NCBI RefSeq assembly: GCF_001184025.1
Contig: NZ_BBYG01000009.1
Span: 560,052-624,051 of the forward strand
Direction: 5' to 3'
Source of the DNA: Streptomyces maremycinicus
GTDB taxonomy: Bacteria > Actinomycetota > Actinomycetes > Streptomycetales > Streptomycetaceae
Length of the DNA: 64,000 bases
In this document: positions 1 to 8,355 of the stretch, one piece after another
Layout of the letters: each line of letters opens with the position of its first letter
Position numbering within the stretch: the first letter of the stretch is position 1
Made by a program: the position numbers and the translations under genes
The notes under the pieces: model-generated
Database searches by the model: none
The model's input: the letters and a program-made list of their open reading frames with translations, nothing else
Told to the model about the DNA's origin: nothing

Positions 1-26
1 GCAGGCCGCGCCGCTCGGCTGGCTGC

Positions 27-605
27 CTACGGCGCCTCGCCGAGCGGCGTGCCCACCCGTAGGTTCCACCGTCCCGCCCGGCCGCTCAGGTCCACGGCGG
101 CCAGCGGGCGCACGTCCAGGCGCCAGAAGGCCGGTTCCGGCAGACCCAGCGCACGGACGAGCAGGGCCCGCACGACATCGGGTTCCACCACGGCGGTCAC
201 CCGCCCCGGAGTGCGGGCGATGTCCTCCAGCCATGTCCCGGCCCGATCGCACAGCGCCCGCACGGTCTCCCCGCCGTGCGGGGCGTGGTCCGGATCCGCC
301 AGCCACGAGGCCACCGCCTCCGGCTCGGCGGCCGTCACCTCGGCGAGGGTCCGGCCGCGCCAGCGGCCCACGTCGAGGGCGGCCGGCGCGGCCGTCCGGG
401 GCGCGGGCAGGCCCAGCGCCTCGGCGGTCTGCCGGCAGCGGGTGGAGGGCGAGGCGGCCGAGCGGTCCGCGCCGGGCAGCAGCCCCGCGACCGACCGGGT
501 CCGGCGCACCCCGGCGGCGTCCAGCTCACCGCTGCCGTCGTCGAACCGCGCCTCGCGCAGTGCCGAAGTGATCGCCGGTGAGATCAGGGTCACTCGGCTG
601 GTCAT
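27..605 (-). CDS. Histidine-phosphatase-fold protein, catalytic histidines missing
   Basis: A 192-residue protein of the phosphoglycerate-mutase/histidine phosphatase fold. The family framework is visible: an N-terminal beta strand (TRVTLIS-like), a SPSTRCRQTAEALG segment, 'GRWRGRTL' and 'PHGGETV'. The usual catalytic 'RHG' after the first strand is replaced by 'SPA', and the second catalytic His near the C-terminus is replaced by Glu in 'VVEPDVVRALL'. A phosphatase reaction is therefore unlikely; a binding or regulatory role is an inference. Similar proteins sit beside CbtA/CbtB cobalt transporters in other streptomycetes (from memory); that neighbour would lie beyond the window edge. The ATG at 605 was chosen because upstream codons in frame give only low-complexity proline-rich sequence. 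Confidence 0.75.
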   Translation of the reverse strand: MTSRVTLISPAITSALREARFDDGSGELDAAGVRRTRSVAGLLPGADRSAASPSTRCRQTAEALGLPAPRTAAPAALDVGRWRGRTLAEVTAAEPEAVASWLADPDHAPHGGETVRALCDRAGTWLEDIARTPGRVTAVVEPDVVRALLVRALGLPEPAFWRLDVRPLAAVDLSGRAGRWNLRVGTPLGEAP

Positions 606-624
606 CCGTCTCCGCTCGGTCTGT

Positions 625-1014
625 TCAGGAGGTGGGGGCGGTGGGCGCACCGGGTCCGTCTTCGCCCTCGGCGACCTGGGAGGCCGCGCCCCGGGTCCTG
701 GCCTGCTGGGTCTCCGCGCCTTCGGGCCCGGCGGCTCCGACCGACGCGCTGTCACTCCCGGCGGCTCCGGCCGACGCGCTGTCACTCCCGGCGGCTCCCG
801 TGGACGCGCCTTCGGGCCCGGCGGCTCCGGCCGACGCGCCCTCCGTCCCGGCGTGCTCGTGCCGGGGCCCCGGCTCCACGTACGCCTCGCACCGCGGGTT
901 GTGGCACGGGCCCGGCACCCAGCGCGGTACCCACGCGCCCAGCGTCTTGTGTCGCCGGACGACGGACTGCACAGGCTGCCCACACTGGGGACAGGCGCGT
1001 TGTTCCCGGTCCAT
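625..1014 (-). CDS. Zinc-ribbon protein with 10-residue repeat tail
   Basis: A 129-residue protein of unknown function. The N-terminal 45 residues carry two Cys pairs (CPQC near residue 8 and C-H-N-P-R-C near residue 37), which look like a zinc ribbon. The rest is four near-perfect 10-residue repeats built on GAAGPEGAS/GAAGSDSAS, followed by a short acidic, hydrophilic tail. The DNA repeat unit is 30 bp (about 715-840). The stop lies 20 bp upstream of the neighbouring phosphatase-fold gene, so the two genes probably share a transcript. The function of the repeat tail is unknown; it may be a disordered linker. Confidence 0.7.
   Translation of the reverse strand: MDREQRACPQCGQPVQSVVRRHKTLGAWVPRWVPGPCHNPRCEAYVEPGPRHEHAGTEGASAGAAGPEGASTGAAGSDSASAGAAGSDSASVGAAGPEGAETQQARTRGAASQVAEGEDGPGAPTAPTS
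715..840 (-). repeat. 30-bp in-frame tandem repeats
   Basis: About four imperfect copies of a 30-bp unit lie inside the zinc-ribbon gene and encode the 10-residue GAAG(PE/SD)(GAS/SAS) repeat. The unit length is a multiple of three, so copy-number change would keep the frame. Confidence 0.75.
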
Positions 1015-1061
1015 GCCCTACAGAGTAGGGCGGCAGGGGCACGAGCGCCCCCCGCCGTGCG

Positions 1062-1646
1062 TCAGCGCTCCCTGGCGTACGTCCGTACGACCGCGCCGTT
1101 GCCGAAGGAGCGCACCCCGCCGAGGGTGAAGCGGGCGAGGTCGGAACCGGCGCCGAACATCGGCATGCCCGTGCCGTAGACGATCGGGTAGGTCTTGATC
1201 ACCAGCTCGTCGATCTCGTCGAACAGCTCTCCCGCGAGGCGGGAGCCGCCGCACAGGTAGATGCCGAGGCCGCCGTCCTCCGCCTTCAGCTCGCGGACCC
1301 GGTCGAGGAGACCGTCCGCGATGATCTCGACGTCCGGGGAGGGCGACTCGCCGAGGGTGCGCGAGGCGACGTACTGGCGCAGGTGCGCGTACGGGCTCGT
1401 GACGCCCTGCTTCAGCGCCACGTCGTAGCTGGCCCGGCCCTGGACGACGGTGTCGAACCTCTTGTTCTCCAGGTCGTCGAAGCCGAGCGCGCGACGGCCG
1501 GGGGTGGACATGGTCTCCGGATGGTCGGCCTTCAGGAAGTCGAGGAACTCGTCGTCGACGTAGGGGTACATCGCCGCGGCGTCGCCGTTCACGTCGCCGA
1601 TGAAGCCGTCGACGGAGCAGGCGATGAAGTACGTGAGCTTTCGCAA
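1062..1646 (-). CDS. Dihydrofolate reductase-fold (RibD C-terminal) family protein
   Basis: Roughly 194 residues of the dihydrofolate reductase/RibD C-terminal superfamily. The start reads (L/M)RKLTYFIACSVDGFIGD, the family's first strand and Ser-x-Asp-Gly motif. Further signatures are 'LCGGSRLAGELFDEIDEL', the NADPH-binding Gly-Gly region, and the C-terminal 'PMFGAG' turn. I place the start at a TTG (1646) because a GGAAAGAG ribosome-binding site lies at the right distance and homology begins there; an in-frame ATG-equivalent further upstream (1715) would run into the operator. The substrate is not predictable. The gene is divergent from a TetR regulator, which probably controls it. Confidence 0.82.
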   Translation of the reverse strand: MRKLTYFIACSVDGFIGDVNGDAAAMYPYVDDEFLDFLKADHPETMSTPGRRALGFDDLENKRFDTVVQGRASYDVALKQGVTSPYAHLRQYVASRTLGESPSPDVEIIADGLLDRVRELKAEDGGLGIYLCGGSRLAGELFDEIDELVIKTYPIVYGTGMPMFGAGSDLARFTLGGVRSFGNGAVVRTYARER

Positions 1647-1685
1647 GTGGGGGCTCTTTCCGTAGGCTGCTCTCGAACCACTCCA

Positions 1686-1712
1686 TTTGTAGTACTTCAG
1701 TTGTAGTGGTTG
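1686..1712. promoter_or_regulatory. Candidate operator, divergent DHFR-like/TetR region
   Basis: A direct repeat TTGTAGT (about 1687 and 1701, 14 bp apart) with an intervening TACTTCA lies between the two divergent starts. It is unusually AT-rich for this chromosome and well placed to be the operator of the adjacent TetR protein and the promoter of both genes. This is inferred from position and repetition only. Confidence 0.45.
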
Positions 1713-1768
1713 CAAGAGGGTTTCCCGGTCTTCCGGGAAACGGAGCCAAGTGAGAGAGAGGGTTCCGC

Positions 1769-2374
1769 ATGGCCGGAAATCCGGAGCGCCGGGCGGCCCT
1801 GGTGGACGCCGGGGTGGAGGTGCTCGCGCGGGAGGGCGCGCGCGGGCTCACCTTCCGCGCGGTGGACTCGGCGGCGGCGGTGCCGGTGGGCACCGCCTCC
1901 AACTACTTCACCGGGCGGGACGACCTGCTGCGGCAGATCGACTCCCGGCTGCGCGTCCGGCTGGCACCCGATCCCGAGGTGCTCGGCGCGCTGCTGGCGC
2001 GGCCGCGCGACCGCTCCCTGGTCACGGCGCTCATGCACGATCTGACGGCCCGCGCGACCGGTGACCGCAGCGGCTACCTCGCCCTGCTGGAGTTGCGCCT
2101 GGAGGCCACCCGGCGCCCCGAACTCCGCGCCTCCTTCACCAGCTCGGTGCGCGGCGACCTCGAGTACGGCATGGACTTCCACCGCGAGGCCGGGCTGCCC
2201 GGCGGCGACGAGACCGTCGTCGTCCTGTACCTCGCGATGCTCGGGCTGCTCATGGAGCACCTGACCCTGCCGGACGTCCTGGACGGCGTCCTGCCGGGGG
2301 TGGGAGTGCCGGAAGGACTGGTCGAACGGATCGTGGCCACGGTGCTCCCGCACGACGCCCAGGCCCCCACGTAG
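1769..2374 (+). CDS. TetR-family transcriptional regulator
   Basis: A 201-residue regulator. The N-terminal helix-turn-helix spans about residues 8-50 ('LTFRAVDSAAAVPVGTASNYF', the TetR recognition-helix pattern with the NYF motif). The C-terminal ligand domain is variable. The ATG at 1769 is preceded by GAGAGAGGG. The gene is divergent from the dihydrofolate reductase-like gene with a repeated element between them, so it is probably that gene's repressor. The ligand is unknown. Confidence 0.88.
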   Translation: MAGNPERRAALVDAGVEVLAREGARGLTFRAVDSAAAVPVGTASNYFTGRDDLLRQIDSRLRVRLAPDPEVLGALLARPRDRSLVTALMHDLTARATGDRSGYLALLELRLEATRRPELRASFTSSVRGDLEYGMDFHREAGLPGGDETVVVLYLAMLGLLMEHLTLPDVLDGVLPGVGVPEGLVERIVATVLPHDAQAPT

Positions 2375-2451
2375 GGCACCCCACGGCACGTCCCGCCCAC
2401 GGCCGGCGCCCCACGAGGCCGGCGCCGCGCGGCGCCGCGTTCGTCAAGGGA

Positions 2452-2502
2452 CGCGGGGAACCGCGCACGCACCCGGCAGGGAACGGCGCGCGGTTCCCCG
2501 CG
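2452..2502. terminator. Strong inverted repeat between convergent genes
   Basis: CGCGGGGAACCGCGC at 2452-2466 pairs with GCGCGGTTCCCCGCG at 2488-2502, a perfect 15-bp stem. It lies between the 3' end of the TetR gene and the 3' end of the prenyl synthase, so it can serve both directions. No U-tract follows, as is usual in Streptomyces. Confidence 0.7.
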
Positions 2503-2519
2503 GGGGCGTGGCGTCGTGT

Positions 2520-3632
2520 TCAGTTGCTGCGCCGTGTCACGAACTCCGCAAGGGACAGCAGGCCGCCCGCCGACTCCGGGTCCGGGATCGCCCGGGCCAG
2601 TTCGTGCATCGCGCGGGCCATCCGGTCGGCCGCCTGTTCCTGCGCCCACGCGCGACCGCCGGCCCGCTCGACGGCCAGGGTGGTGCGCTCCAGGTCGGCC
2701 GGGTCGTAGGGCGCCGCGTAGAGGCCGGCCAGTTCACCGGCCGCCGCCGTGCCGGAGGTCAGCGCGGCGACCACCGGCAGGGACTTCTTGCGGGCGGCGA
2801 GATCCGCGCCGGCCGGCTTGCCGGTGTGCTTCGGGTCTCCCCACAGGCCGATGACGTCGTCGATGAGCTGGAAGGCGAGCCCGGCCTCCCGGCCGAACGC
2901 GTCCAGCGCGTCCACGTCCTCCTCGGCCGCCCCCGCGTACAGCCCGCCCACGGCACAGGCGCAGCCGAGCAGCGCTCCCGTCTTGGCCTCGGCCATGACG
3001 AGCACCTCGTCGAGGGTGATCTCGGTGGGGCCGCGCTTCTCCAGGGCCGTGTCCGCCTGCTGGCCCGCGCAGAGTTCGATCACGCAGGCCGCGACCCGGC
3101 GGGCGGCCGCCGAGGACGCGGGATGCGGATCCGCCGCCAGCAGCCCGAGCGCGAGGGCGTGCAGGGCGTCCCCGGCGAGGATCGCGTCGGCGTCACCGAA
3201 CACGGTCCAGGCGGTGGGGCGGTGCCGGCGGGTGGTGTCCCGGTCCATCACGTCGTCGTGCAACAGCGTGAAGTTGTGGACCAGTTCGATCGCCGCGGCC
3301 GCCGGCAACGCCGCCGCGCGGGCCGCCGGGCCGCCGAGCGCGGCGGCCGCGGCGAGCACGAGGGCCGGGCGGATCGCCTTGCCCGCGTTGCCCGCCGCCG
3401 GGGTGCCGTCCGCGTGCTCCCAGCCGAAGTGGTAGAGCGCGACCCGTCGCATGGAACCGGGCAACGAGTCGATGGCCGCGCGCAGTTCGGGGTCGACGGA
3501 CGCCCGGGAGCGCTCCAGGATCACCGCCGCCTCGCGCCCGTCGGCCGGCCCCGGACCGCTGTCGCCCTGGCTGCCGATGGGCCCCCGCCTTTCGCGCGTC
3601 TCACCCCGGTACCGCCTGATGGCGGAAGTCAC
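2520..3632 (-). CDS. Polyprenyl diphosphate synthase, probable encapsulin cargo
   Basis: A 370-residue trans-isoprenyl diphosphate synthase that would condense isopentenyl diphosphate onto an allylic diphosphate. Seen: 'GKAIRPAL' (substrate Lys/Arg), first aspartate motif DDVMD at about residues 126-130, 'KTGALLG', and second motif 'FQLIDDVIG' at about 254-262, where the last Asp of DDxxD is Gly. The GTG start at 3632 overlaps the encapsulin stop by 4 bp (GTGA), so the two are translationally coupled. The first 35 or so residues are basic then Gly/Pro/Asp-rich and precede the catalytic fold; they look disordered and could be the cargo-loading segment (inference). Prenyl synthases are established cargo candidates for family 2B encapsulins. 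The product chain length is unknown. Confidence 0.87.
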   Translation of the reverse strand: MTSAIRRYRGETRERRGPIGSQGDSGPGPADGREAAVILERSRASVDPELRAAIDSLPGSMRRVALYHFGWEHADGTPAAGNAGKAIRPALVLAAAAALGGPAARAAALPAAAAIELVHNFTLLHDDVMDRDTTRRHRPTAWTVFGDADAILAGDALHALALGLLAADPHPASSAAARRVAACVIELCAGQQADTALEKRGPTEITLDEVLVMAEAKTGALLGCACAVGGLYAGAAEEDVDALDAFGREAGLAFQLIDDVIGLWGDPKHTGKPAGADLAARKKSLPVVAALTSGTAAAGELAGLYAAPYDPADLERTTLAVERAGGRAWAQEQAADRMARAMHELARAIPDPESAGGLLSLAEFVTRRSN

Positions 3633-5035
3633 CGCCAGCGGCCGATCTCGACGTTCTCCAGGACGCCCAGCGCGTCCGGCACCAGGACCGCGGCCGAGTA
3701 GTAGGCCGTGACCAGGTATTTGATGATGGCCTGTTCGTTGATGCCCATGAACCGCACCGACAGGCTCGGCTCGATCTCGTCCGGGATGCCGGACTGGCGC
3801 AGTCCGATGACGCCCTGGTCCTCCTGGCCCAGGCGCAGCGCGATGATGGAGCTGGTGCGGGCCTCGGTGACCGGGATCTTGTTGCACGGGTAGATCGGCA
3901 CCCCACGCCAGGTCGGGATGCGGTTGCCGCCGACGTCGATCGTCTCGGGGACGAGCCCGCGCTTGTTGAGCTCACGGCCGATCGCGGAGATCGCGCGCGG
4001 GTGGGCGAGCAGCATCTTGGTGCCGCGCCGCCTGCTCAGCAGTTCGTCCAGGTCGTCCGGGCCGGGCACGCCGTCGTGCGGCTGGATCCGCTGGTCGTAC
4101 TCGCAGTTGTGCAGCAGTCCGAACTCACGGTTGTTGACGAGCTCGTGCTCCTGGCGCTCCTTGAGCGCCTCGACGGTCAGCCGCAACTGCTGCTCGGTCT
4201 GGTTCATCGGCTGGTTGTAGAGGTCGGCCACCCGCGAGTGGATGCGCAGGACGGTCTGCGCGATGCTCAGTTCGTACTCGCGCGGCCGGGCGTCGTAGTC
4301 CACGAAGGTGTGCGGGATGTCCGGCTCCCCCGCGTGGCCGGCGGCGAGGTCGACCTCCTTCTCGCCGTACTTGTTGGTGCGCTGCTCGGGGATCGCGCGC
4401 AGCTCCTGGAGGTGTTCGCGCAGCGAGTCGGCACGCTCCGCGACCTGCTCGACGTCCTGCCGGGCGAGGACCAGCACCGTGCAGGCCGTGTCCGCGCGAG
4501 CCGTGTACTCCCAGATGGCGTCCGCGTCGAGCAGCGCCTGGTCGCCGAAGTACGCGCCGTCCGCGAGGACGCCCAGCACCTGGTCGTCGCCGTAGGGGCC
4601 GGTGCCGACCTTCTCGACGCGGCCGTGCGCCAGCAGGTAGACCTCGTCGCTCTGGCTGCCGAAGGAGGCGATGACCTCGCCCGGGCCGAACTCCCGCTGC
4701 CGGCAGCGGGAGGCGATCTCGCCGAGCACCTCCTCGTCCTCGTAGGAGCGCAGCGCGGGCAGTTCGCCCAGCTCGGCCGGGATGACCTCGACCCGGTCGC
4801 CGGTCTTCACGAACGTGATGCGGCCGTCGCCCACCGCGTACGTCAGACGCCTGTTGACCCGGTACGTACCGCCCTGCACATCCACCCAGGGCAGATTGCG
4901 CAGCAGCCAGCGGGAGCTGATCTCCTGCATCTGCGGTGCGGACTTGGTGGTGGTGGCCAGGTTCCGCGCCGCCGCGGTGCCGAGACTCTGCTGCGGCTTG
5001 CCCGAATCCGCGCGGACCTCTTCGCCTACCGACAT
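3629..5035 (-). CDS. EshA-type family 2B encapsulin shell protein
   Basis: A 468-residue protein of the EshA family, now classed as family 2B encapsulin shell proteins, which self-assemble into HK97-fold nanocompartments. The N-arm '[18 protein letters not shown]' and '[19 protein letters not shown]' (17-60) is typical of family 2. A cyclic-nucleotide-binding-type beta roll follows (about 85-205; '[20 protein letters not shown]'). The remainder, with '[20 protein letters not shown]' and 'YPCNKIPV', is the shell fold. The phosphate-binding cassette reads [17 protein letters not shown]: the Arg that normally contacts the nucleotide phosphate is absent, so ligand binding is uncertain. It is first in the operon, coupled to the prenyl synthase. 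It is divergent from the PLP enzyme. Confidence 0.88.
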   Translation of the reverse strand: MSVGEEVRADSGKPQQSLGTAAARNLATTTKSAPQMQEISSRWLLRNLPWVDVQGGTYRVNRRLTYAVGDGRITFVKTGDRVEVIPAELGELPALRSYEDEEVLGEIASRCRQREFGPGEVIASFGSQSDEVYLLAHGRVEKVGTGPYGDDQVLGVLADGAYFGDQALLDADAIWEYTARADTACTVLVLARQDVEQVAERADSLREHLQELRAIPEQRTNKYGEKEVDLAAGHAGEPDIPHTFVDYDARPREYELSIAQTVLRIHSRVADLYNQPMNQTEQQLRLTVEALKERQEHELVNNREFGLLHNCEYDQRIQPHDGVPGPDDLDELLSRRRGTKMLLAHPRAISAIGRELNKRGLVPETIDVGGNRIPTWRGVPIYPCNKIPVTEARTSSIIALRLGQEDQGVIGLRQSGIPDEIEPSLSVRFMGINEQAIIKYLVTAYYSAAVLVPDALGVLENVEIGRWR

Positions 5036-5208
5036 GAGAAATGCCCTCCCGATTCATGCACGGGCGCCGAACTGCGCCGGTGCACTTCGTTCACGCGGCA
5101 AGCCTTCCATCACCGTGTGTGCTCGTGCTATTACACGAAAGAGCGGGAATGGATCAACGTGGGCAGGGAAGACGTACGTTTCACCGAACGGTGTTCGACA
5201 ATGGGCGG

Positions 5209-6093
5209 GTGACCGACCTGCGCCCCCGCCTGCCGTCCCCCCTCCAGGAGGTGTCGGACGACCGGTTCGGGCGGCACGGCGTCCGGCTGCTGCTGAAGCG
5301 CGACGACCTGATCCACCCGGAGCTGATCGGCAACAAGTGGCGCAAGCTGGCGCCCAATCTGGAGCGGGCCGCCGGACGGACGCTCCTCACCTTCGGGGGT
5401 GCGTACTCCAACCACCTGCGGGCCGCGGCCGCCGCCGGCCGGCTCCTCGGGCTGCCCACGGTGGGGGTGGTGCGCGGCGACGAACTGGCCGGACGGCCGC
5501 TCAACCCGTCCCTGGCCCGGTGCGCGGCCGACGGCATGCGCCTGCGTTTCGTGGACCGCTCGACGTACCGCCGCAAGACCGAGCCGGACGTCCTCGGCGG
5601 GCTTCTGGACACGGCCGGCGCGCGGGACGCCTATGTCGTGCCCGAGGGCGGCAGCAACGCGGCGGCGGTCCTCGGCTGCCGCGCGCTCGGCGAGGAGCTG
5701 CGGGGCCGTACCGATGTCGTCGCCCTGGCCTGCGGCACCGGCGGCACCCTCGCCGGGCTGGCGGCCGGCCTCGCCCCCGGCCAGCGTGCCCTGGGCATAC
5801 CGGTCCTCAGAGGAGGCTTTCTGGCCGACGGGATACGGGCGCTCCAGGAGGAGGCCTTCGGCGGCCGGCGGGGCGACTGGCTGCTGGACGAGCGCTTCCA
5901 CTTCGGCGGCTACGCCCGTGTCACCCCCGAGCTGGAGGCGTTCGCGGCGGACTTCGAGCGGCGCCACGCGGTGCCCGTGGAACGTCTCTATGTCGCCAAG
6001 TCGCTCTACGGCCTCGTCGTCCTGGCCGAGGAGGGCGCCTTCCCGCGCGGCACGACGGTCACGGCCGTGATCACGGGCCGCCCGTTCCCCTGA
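5209..6093 (+). CDS. D-cysteine desulfhydrase/ACC deaminase-like PLP enzyme
   Basis: About 294 residues of the tryptophan-synthase-beta (fold type II) PLP family. Seen: the PLP-lysine motif 'LIGNKWRKL', 'TFGGAYSNHLRA' (the substrate-carboxylate loop of the D-cysteine desulfhydrase/ACC deaminase group), 'VPEGGSNAAAVLG', and 'ACGTGGTLAGLAAGL', the PLP-phosphate Gly loop. It probably deaminates or desulfhydrates a small D-amino acid or ACC; the exact substrate cannot be read from sequence. I use GTG 5209 because homology begins at 'DLRPRLPSPLQ'. An in-frame ATG at 5149 preceded by GAGCGGG is an alternative. The gene is divergent from the encapsulin operon. Confidence 0.83.
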   Translation: MTDLRPRLPSPLQEVSDDRFGRHGVRLLLKRDDLIHPELIGNKWRKLAPNLERAAGRTLLTFGGAYSNHLRAAAAAGRLLGLPTVGVVRGDELAGRPLNPSLARCAADGMRLRFVDRSTYRRKTEPDVLGGLLDTAGARDAYVVPEGGSNAAAVLGCRALGEELRGRTDVVALACGTGGTLAGLAAGLAPGQRALGIPVLRGGFLADGIRALQEEAFGGRRGDWLLDERFHFGGYARVTPELEAFAADFERRHAVPVERLYVAKSLYGLVVLAEEGAFPRGTTVTAVITGRPFP

Positions 6094-6155
6094 GGCCCGG
6101 ACCGCCGCGCCGCCCCTCGGGAGCCGGCCGCGTCAGCGACCTGCCGGAAGCCCGG

Positions 6156-7754
6156 CTAGGCCGTCTCCCGGAACGCCGCGGCCTCCTCCAGGTCCAGCCG
6201 GCGCAGCAGGGTGCGCAGCATCTCGTCGTCGATGTAGCGGCCGTCCCGCAGCCGGACGAACATCGCGCGCTCCGCGCTGATCATCTCGCGCGACAGGCGC
6301 CGGTAGGTGTCGTCGACGGTCTCGCCGGTGACCGGGTTGACCTGCCCGAGGCGCTCCCAGACGGCGTTGCGGCGCCGCTCCAGGACGCTGCGCAGCCGGT
6401 CGGCGAGCGGCGGCGGCAGCGCGTTGCGCTCGTCGGCCAGCAGTTCGTCCAGCCGCTCCTCGGCGACCCGGGAGGCCTGCGCCTGGGCGTTGGCCTCGGC
6501 GAGCGTCGCGGCCTGCGGGTCGGGCTTCGGGAACTTCAGCAGGCGAATCAGCGGCGGCAGGCTCAGCCCCTGGACGACCAGGGTGCCGATGACCGTCGTG
6601 AAGGTGAGGAAGAGGATCAGGTTGCGGTACGGGAAGGGCGCGTCGCCGTGGTCCACGGTGAGCGGGATGGAGAAGGCGATGGCGAGCGAGACCACCCCGC
6701 GCATGCCGGCCCAGGCGATGACGATCGGCCCCCGCCAGGTCGGATTCTCCTCCCGCGCGCGGATGCGCGCCGAGAGCAGCCGGGGCAGGAAGGTCGCCGG
6801 GTACACCCACAGGAAGCGCGCCGCCACGACCACGAGGAACAGCGCGACGGCGTACCAGGCGGCGTCCGTGCCCCGGTAGTCGCCTAGGCCCTTCAGGACG
6901 ACCGGGAGCTGGAGGCCGATCAGCGCGAAGACCGCCGACTCCAGGACGAAGGCGACCATCTTCCACACGGCCTCCTCCTGGAGGCGGGTCGCGAAGTCGA
7001 CCTCCCACGCGCGGTGGCCCAGATAGAGCGCGACGACGACCACCGCGATGACACCGGAGGCGTGGAACTGCTCGGCCGCGGAGTAGGCGACGAAGGGGAT
7101 CAGCAGGGAGAGCGTGTTCTGGAGCAGGGGCTCCTTGAGGTGGGTGCGCAGCCAGTGCAGCGGGACCATCAGGATCAGGCCCACGGCGGTCCCGCCGACC
7201 GCCGCCACCAGGAACTCCTCGATGCCGCCGGCCCAGGACGCGCCCTCGCCGACCACGACCGCGAGGGCGACCTTGTAGGCGGTGATCGCGGTGGCGTCGT
7301 TCAGCAGCGACTCGCCCTGGAGGATCGTGGTGATCCGTGACGGCAGGCCGACCCGGCGGGCCACCGCCGTGGCCGCGACCGCGTCCGGCGGCGCCACCAC
7401 CGCGCCCAGCACCAGCGCCGCCGTCAGCGGCAGCCCGGGGACGATCAGATAGGCGGCCCAGCCGACGACGAAGGTCGCGAACAGCACGTACCCGACCGAC
7501 AGCAGGGCCACCGGCCGCAGCTGGGCGCGCAGGTCGAGATAGGAGCTGTCGGTGGCCGAGGTGTACAGCAGCGGCGGCAGCAGGAGCGGCAGCACCACGT
7601 CCGGGTCCAGGGTGTAGTCCGGCACCCCCGGCAGGTAGGACACCACCAGGCCGACCGCCACCAGCAGCAGCGGCGCGGGCACCGGGGTGCGCCGGGCCCC
7701 CGCCGCGATCGCCGCACTGCCGGCCACCAGCAACAGCAGTGGCATCACGTCCAT
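6156..7754 (-). CDS. Na+/H+ antiporter, CPA1 (NhaP-like) family
   Basis: A 532-residue inner-membrane antiporter with about 12 hydrophobic segments. The central region contains 'VVAPPDAVAATAVARRVGLP', 'LQGESLLNDATAI' and 'WAGMRGVVSLAIAF', all CPA1 signatures including the paired acidic ion-binding residues. A cytoplasmic tail of about 130 charged residues follows. The ATG at 7754 (MDVMPLLLLV) begins just before the first membrane helix; an internal ATG at 7745 is also possible. It is divergent from the UBP zinc-finger gene. Confidence 0.9.
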   Translation of the reverse strand: MDVMPLLLLVAGSAAIAAGARRTPVPAPLLLVAVGLVVSYLPGVPDYTLDPDVVLPLLLPPLLYTSATDSSYLDLRAQLRPVALLSVGYVLFATFVVGWAAYLIVPGLPLTAALVLGAVVAPPDAVAATAVARRVGLPSRITTILQGESLLNDATAITAYKVALAVVVGEGASWAGGIEEFLVAAVGGTAVGLILMVPLHWLRTHLKEPLLQNTLSLLIPFVAYSAAEQFHASGVIAVVVVALYLGHRAWEVDFATRLQEEAVWKMVAFVLESAVFALIGLQLPVVLKGLGDYRGTDAAWYAVALFLVVVAARFLWVYPATFLPRLLSARIRAREENPTWRGPIVIAWAGMRGVVSLAIAFSIPLTVDHGDAPFPYRNLILFLTFTTVIGTLVVQGLSLPPLIRLLKFPKPDPQAATLAEANAQAQASRVAEERLDELLADERNALPPPLADRLRSVLERRRNAVWERLGQVNPVTGETVDDTYRRLSREMISAERAMFVRLRDGRYIDDEMLRTLLRRLDLEEAAAFRETA

Positions 7755-7813
7755 GTCGAGCCGCCCTCGTTTTTCCGCGCGGCCGTCCGCGCGCCCGTCG
7801 TAATCTGGCAATC

Positions 7814-8074
7814 ATGAAACAGTGCACGCATGCCGACGCGCTGCCCCACCCGGAACCCGTCCCGCTGGGCGAGACGTGTCCGGAGTGCCTGCGAGACGGT
7901 ACCCACCCGGTGCAACTTCGGCTGTGCCTGACCTGCGGCCACGTCGGCTGCTGCGATTCCTCGCCGAGCCGGCACGCGACCGGGCACCACAAGGAGTCCG
8001 GCCACCCGGTGATGCGGACCTTCGAACCCGGCGAGGACTGGCGCTGGTGCTTCGTCGACCATGTCCTCGTCTGA
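7814..8074 (+). CDS. UBP-type zinc finger protein
   Basis: An 86-residue single-domain protein with the zf-UBP pattern: C4-x-H6 near the start, 'CPEC', 'CLTCGHVGCC', 'HATGHHKESGHPV' and a terminal 'WCFVDH'. This fold binds the C-terminal Gly-Gly of ubiquitin in eukaryotes. In actinobacteria the partner is not established, though Pup-related roles have been imagined (speculative). It starts 59 bp from the divergent antiporter gene, so they share a promoter region. Confidence 0.88.
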   Translation: MKQCTHADALPHPEPVPLGETCPECLRDGTHPVQLRLCLTCGHVGCCDSSPSRHATGHHKESGHPVMRTFEPGEDWRWCFVDHVLV

Positions 8075-8215
8075 GGAGCCCCGTAGGAGGAGACCATGAC
8101 GCCCCGGCCGTCCGGCGGGTACGGTTCGACCATCTGACGCCTGGGTACGTCAACCCGGCGCGCCCTGTTCCCATTTGGGCCGACCGACCTCTAGACACGG
8201 AGCGTGTTCACAGCT

Positions 8216-8228
8216 TTACTGTGAGTGA
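8216..8228. promoter_or_regulatory. BldD-like box upstream of ushX-sigH
   Basis: TTACTGTGAGTGA matches the BldD-box consensus TNACNCWGNGTNA at all but one defined position. It lies about 130 bp upstream of ushX within a larger inverted repeat (TCACAG-N5-CTGTGA, 8208-8224). BldD is known to repress the sigH region in S. coelicolor. The motif match is seen; binding is inferred. Confidence 0.6.
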
Positions 8229-8355
8229 CGCCAGGGGGTTGGGGTCCCGGGGACAGAAACCTGAGAGCGCGATAGCGTCACCGCTGCACCACAGACGCGT
8301 TACCCCGGGGGGCGACCCTCGGCCCCGAAAAGCTTGTACCACCTTGGAGGTGAGG

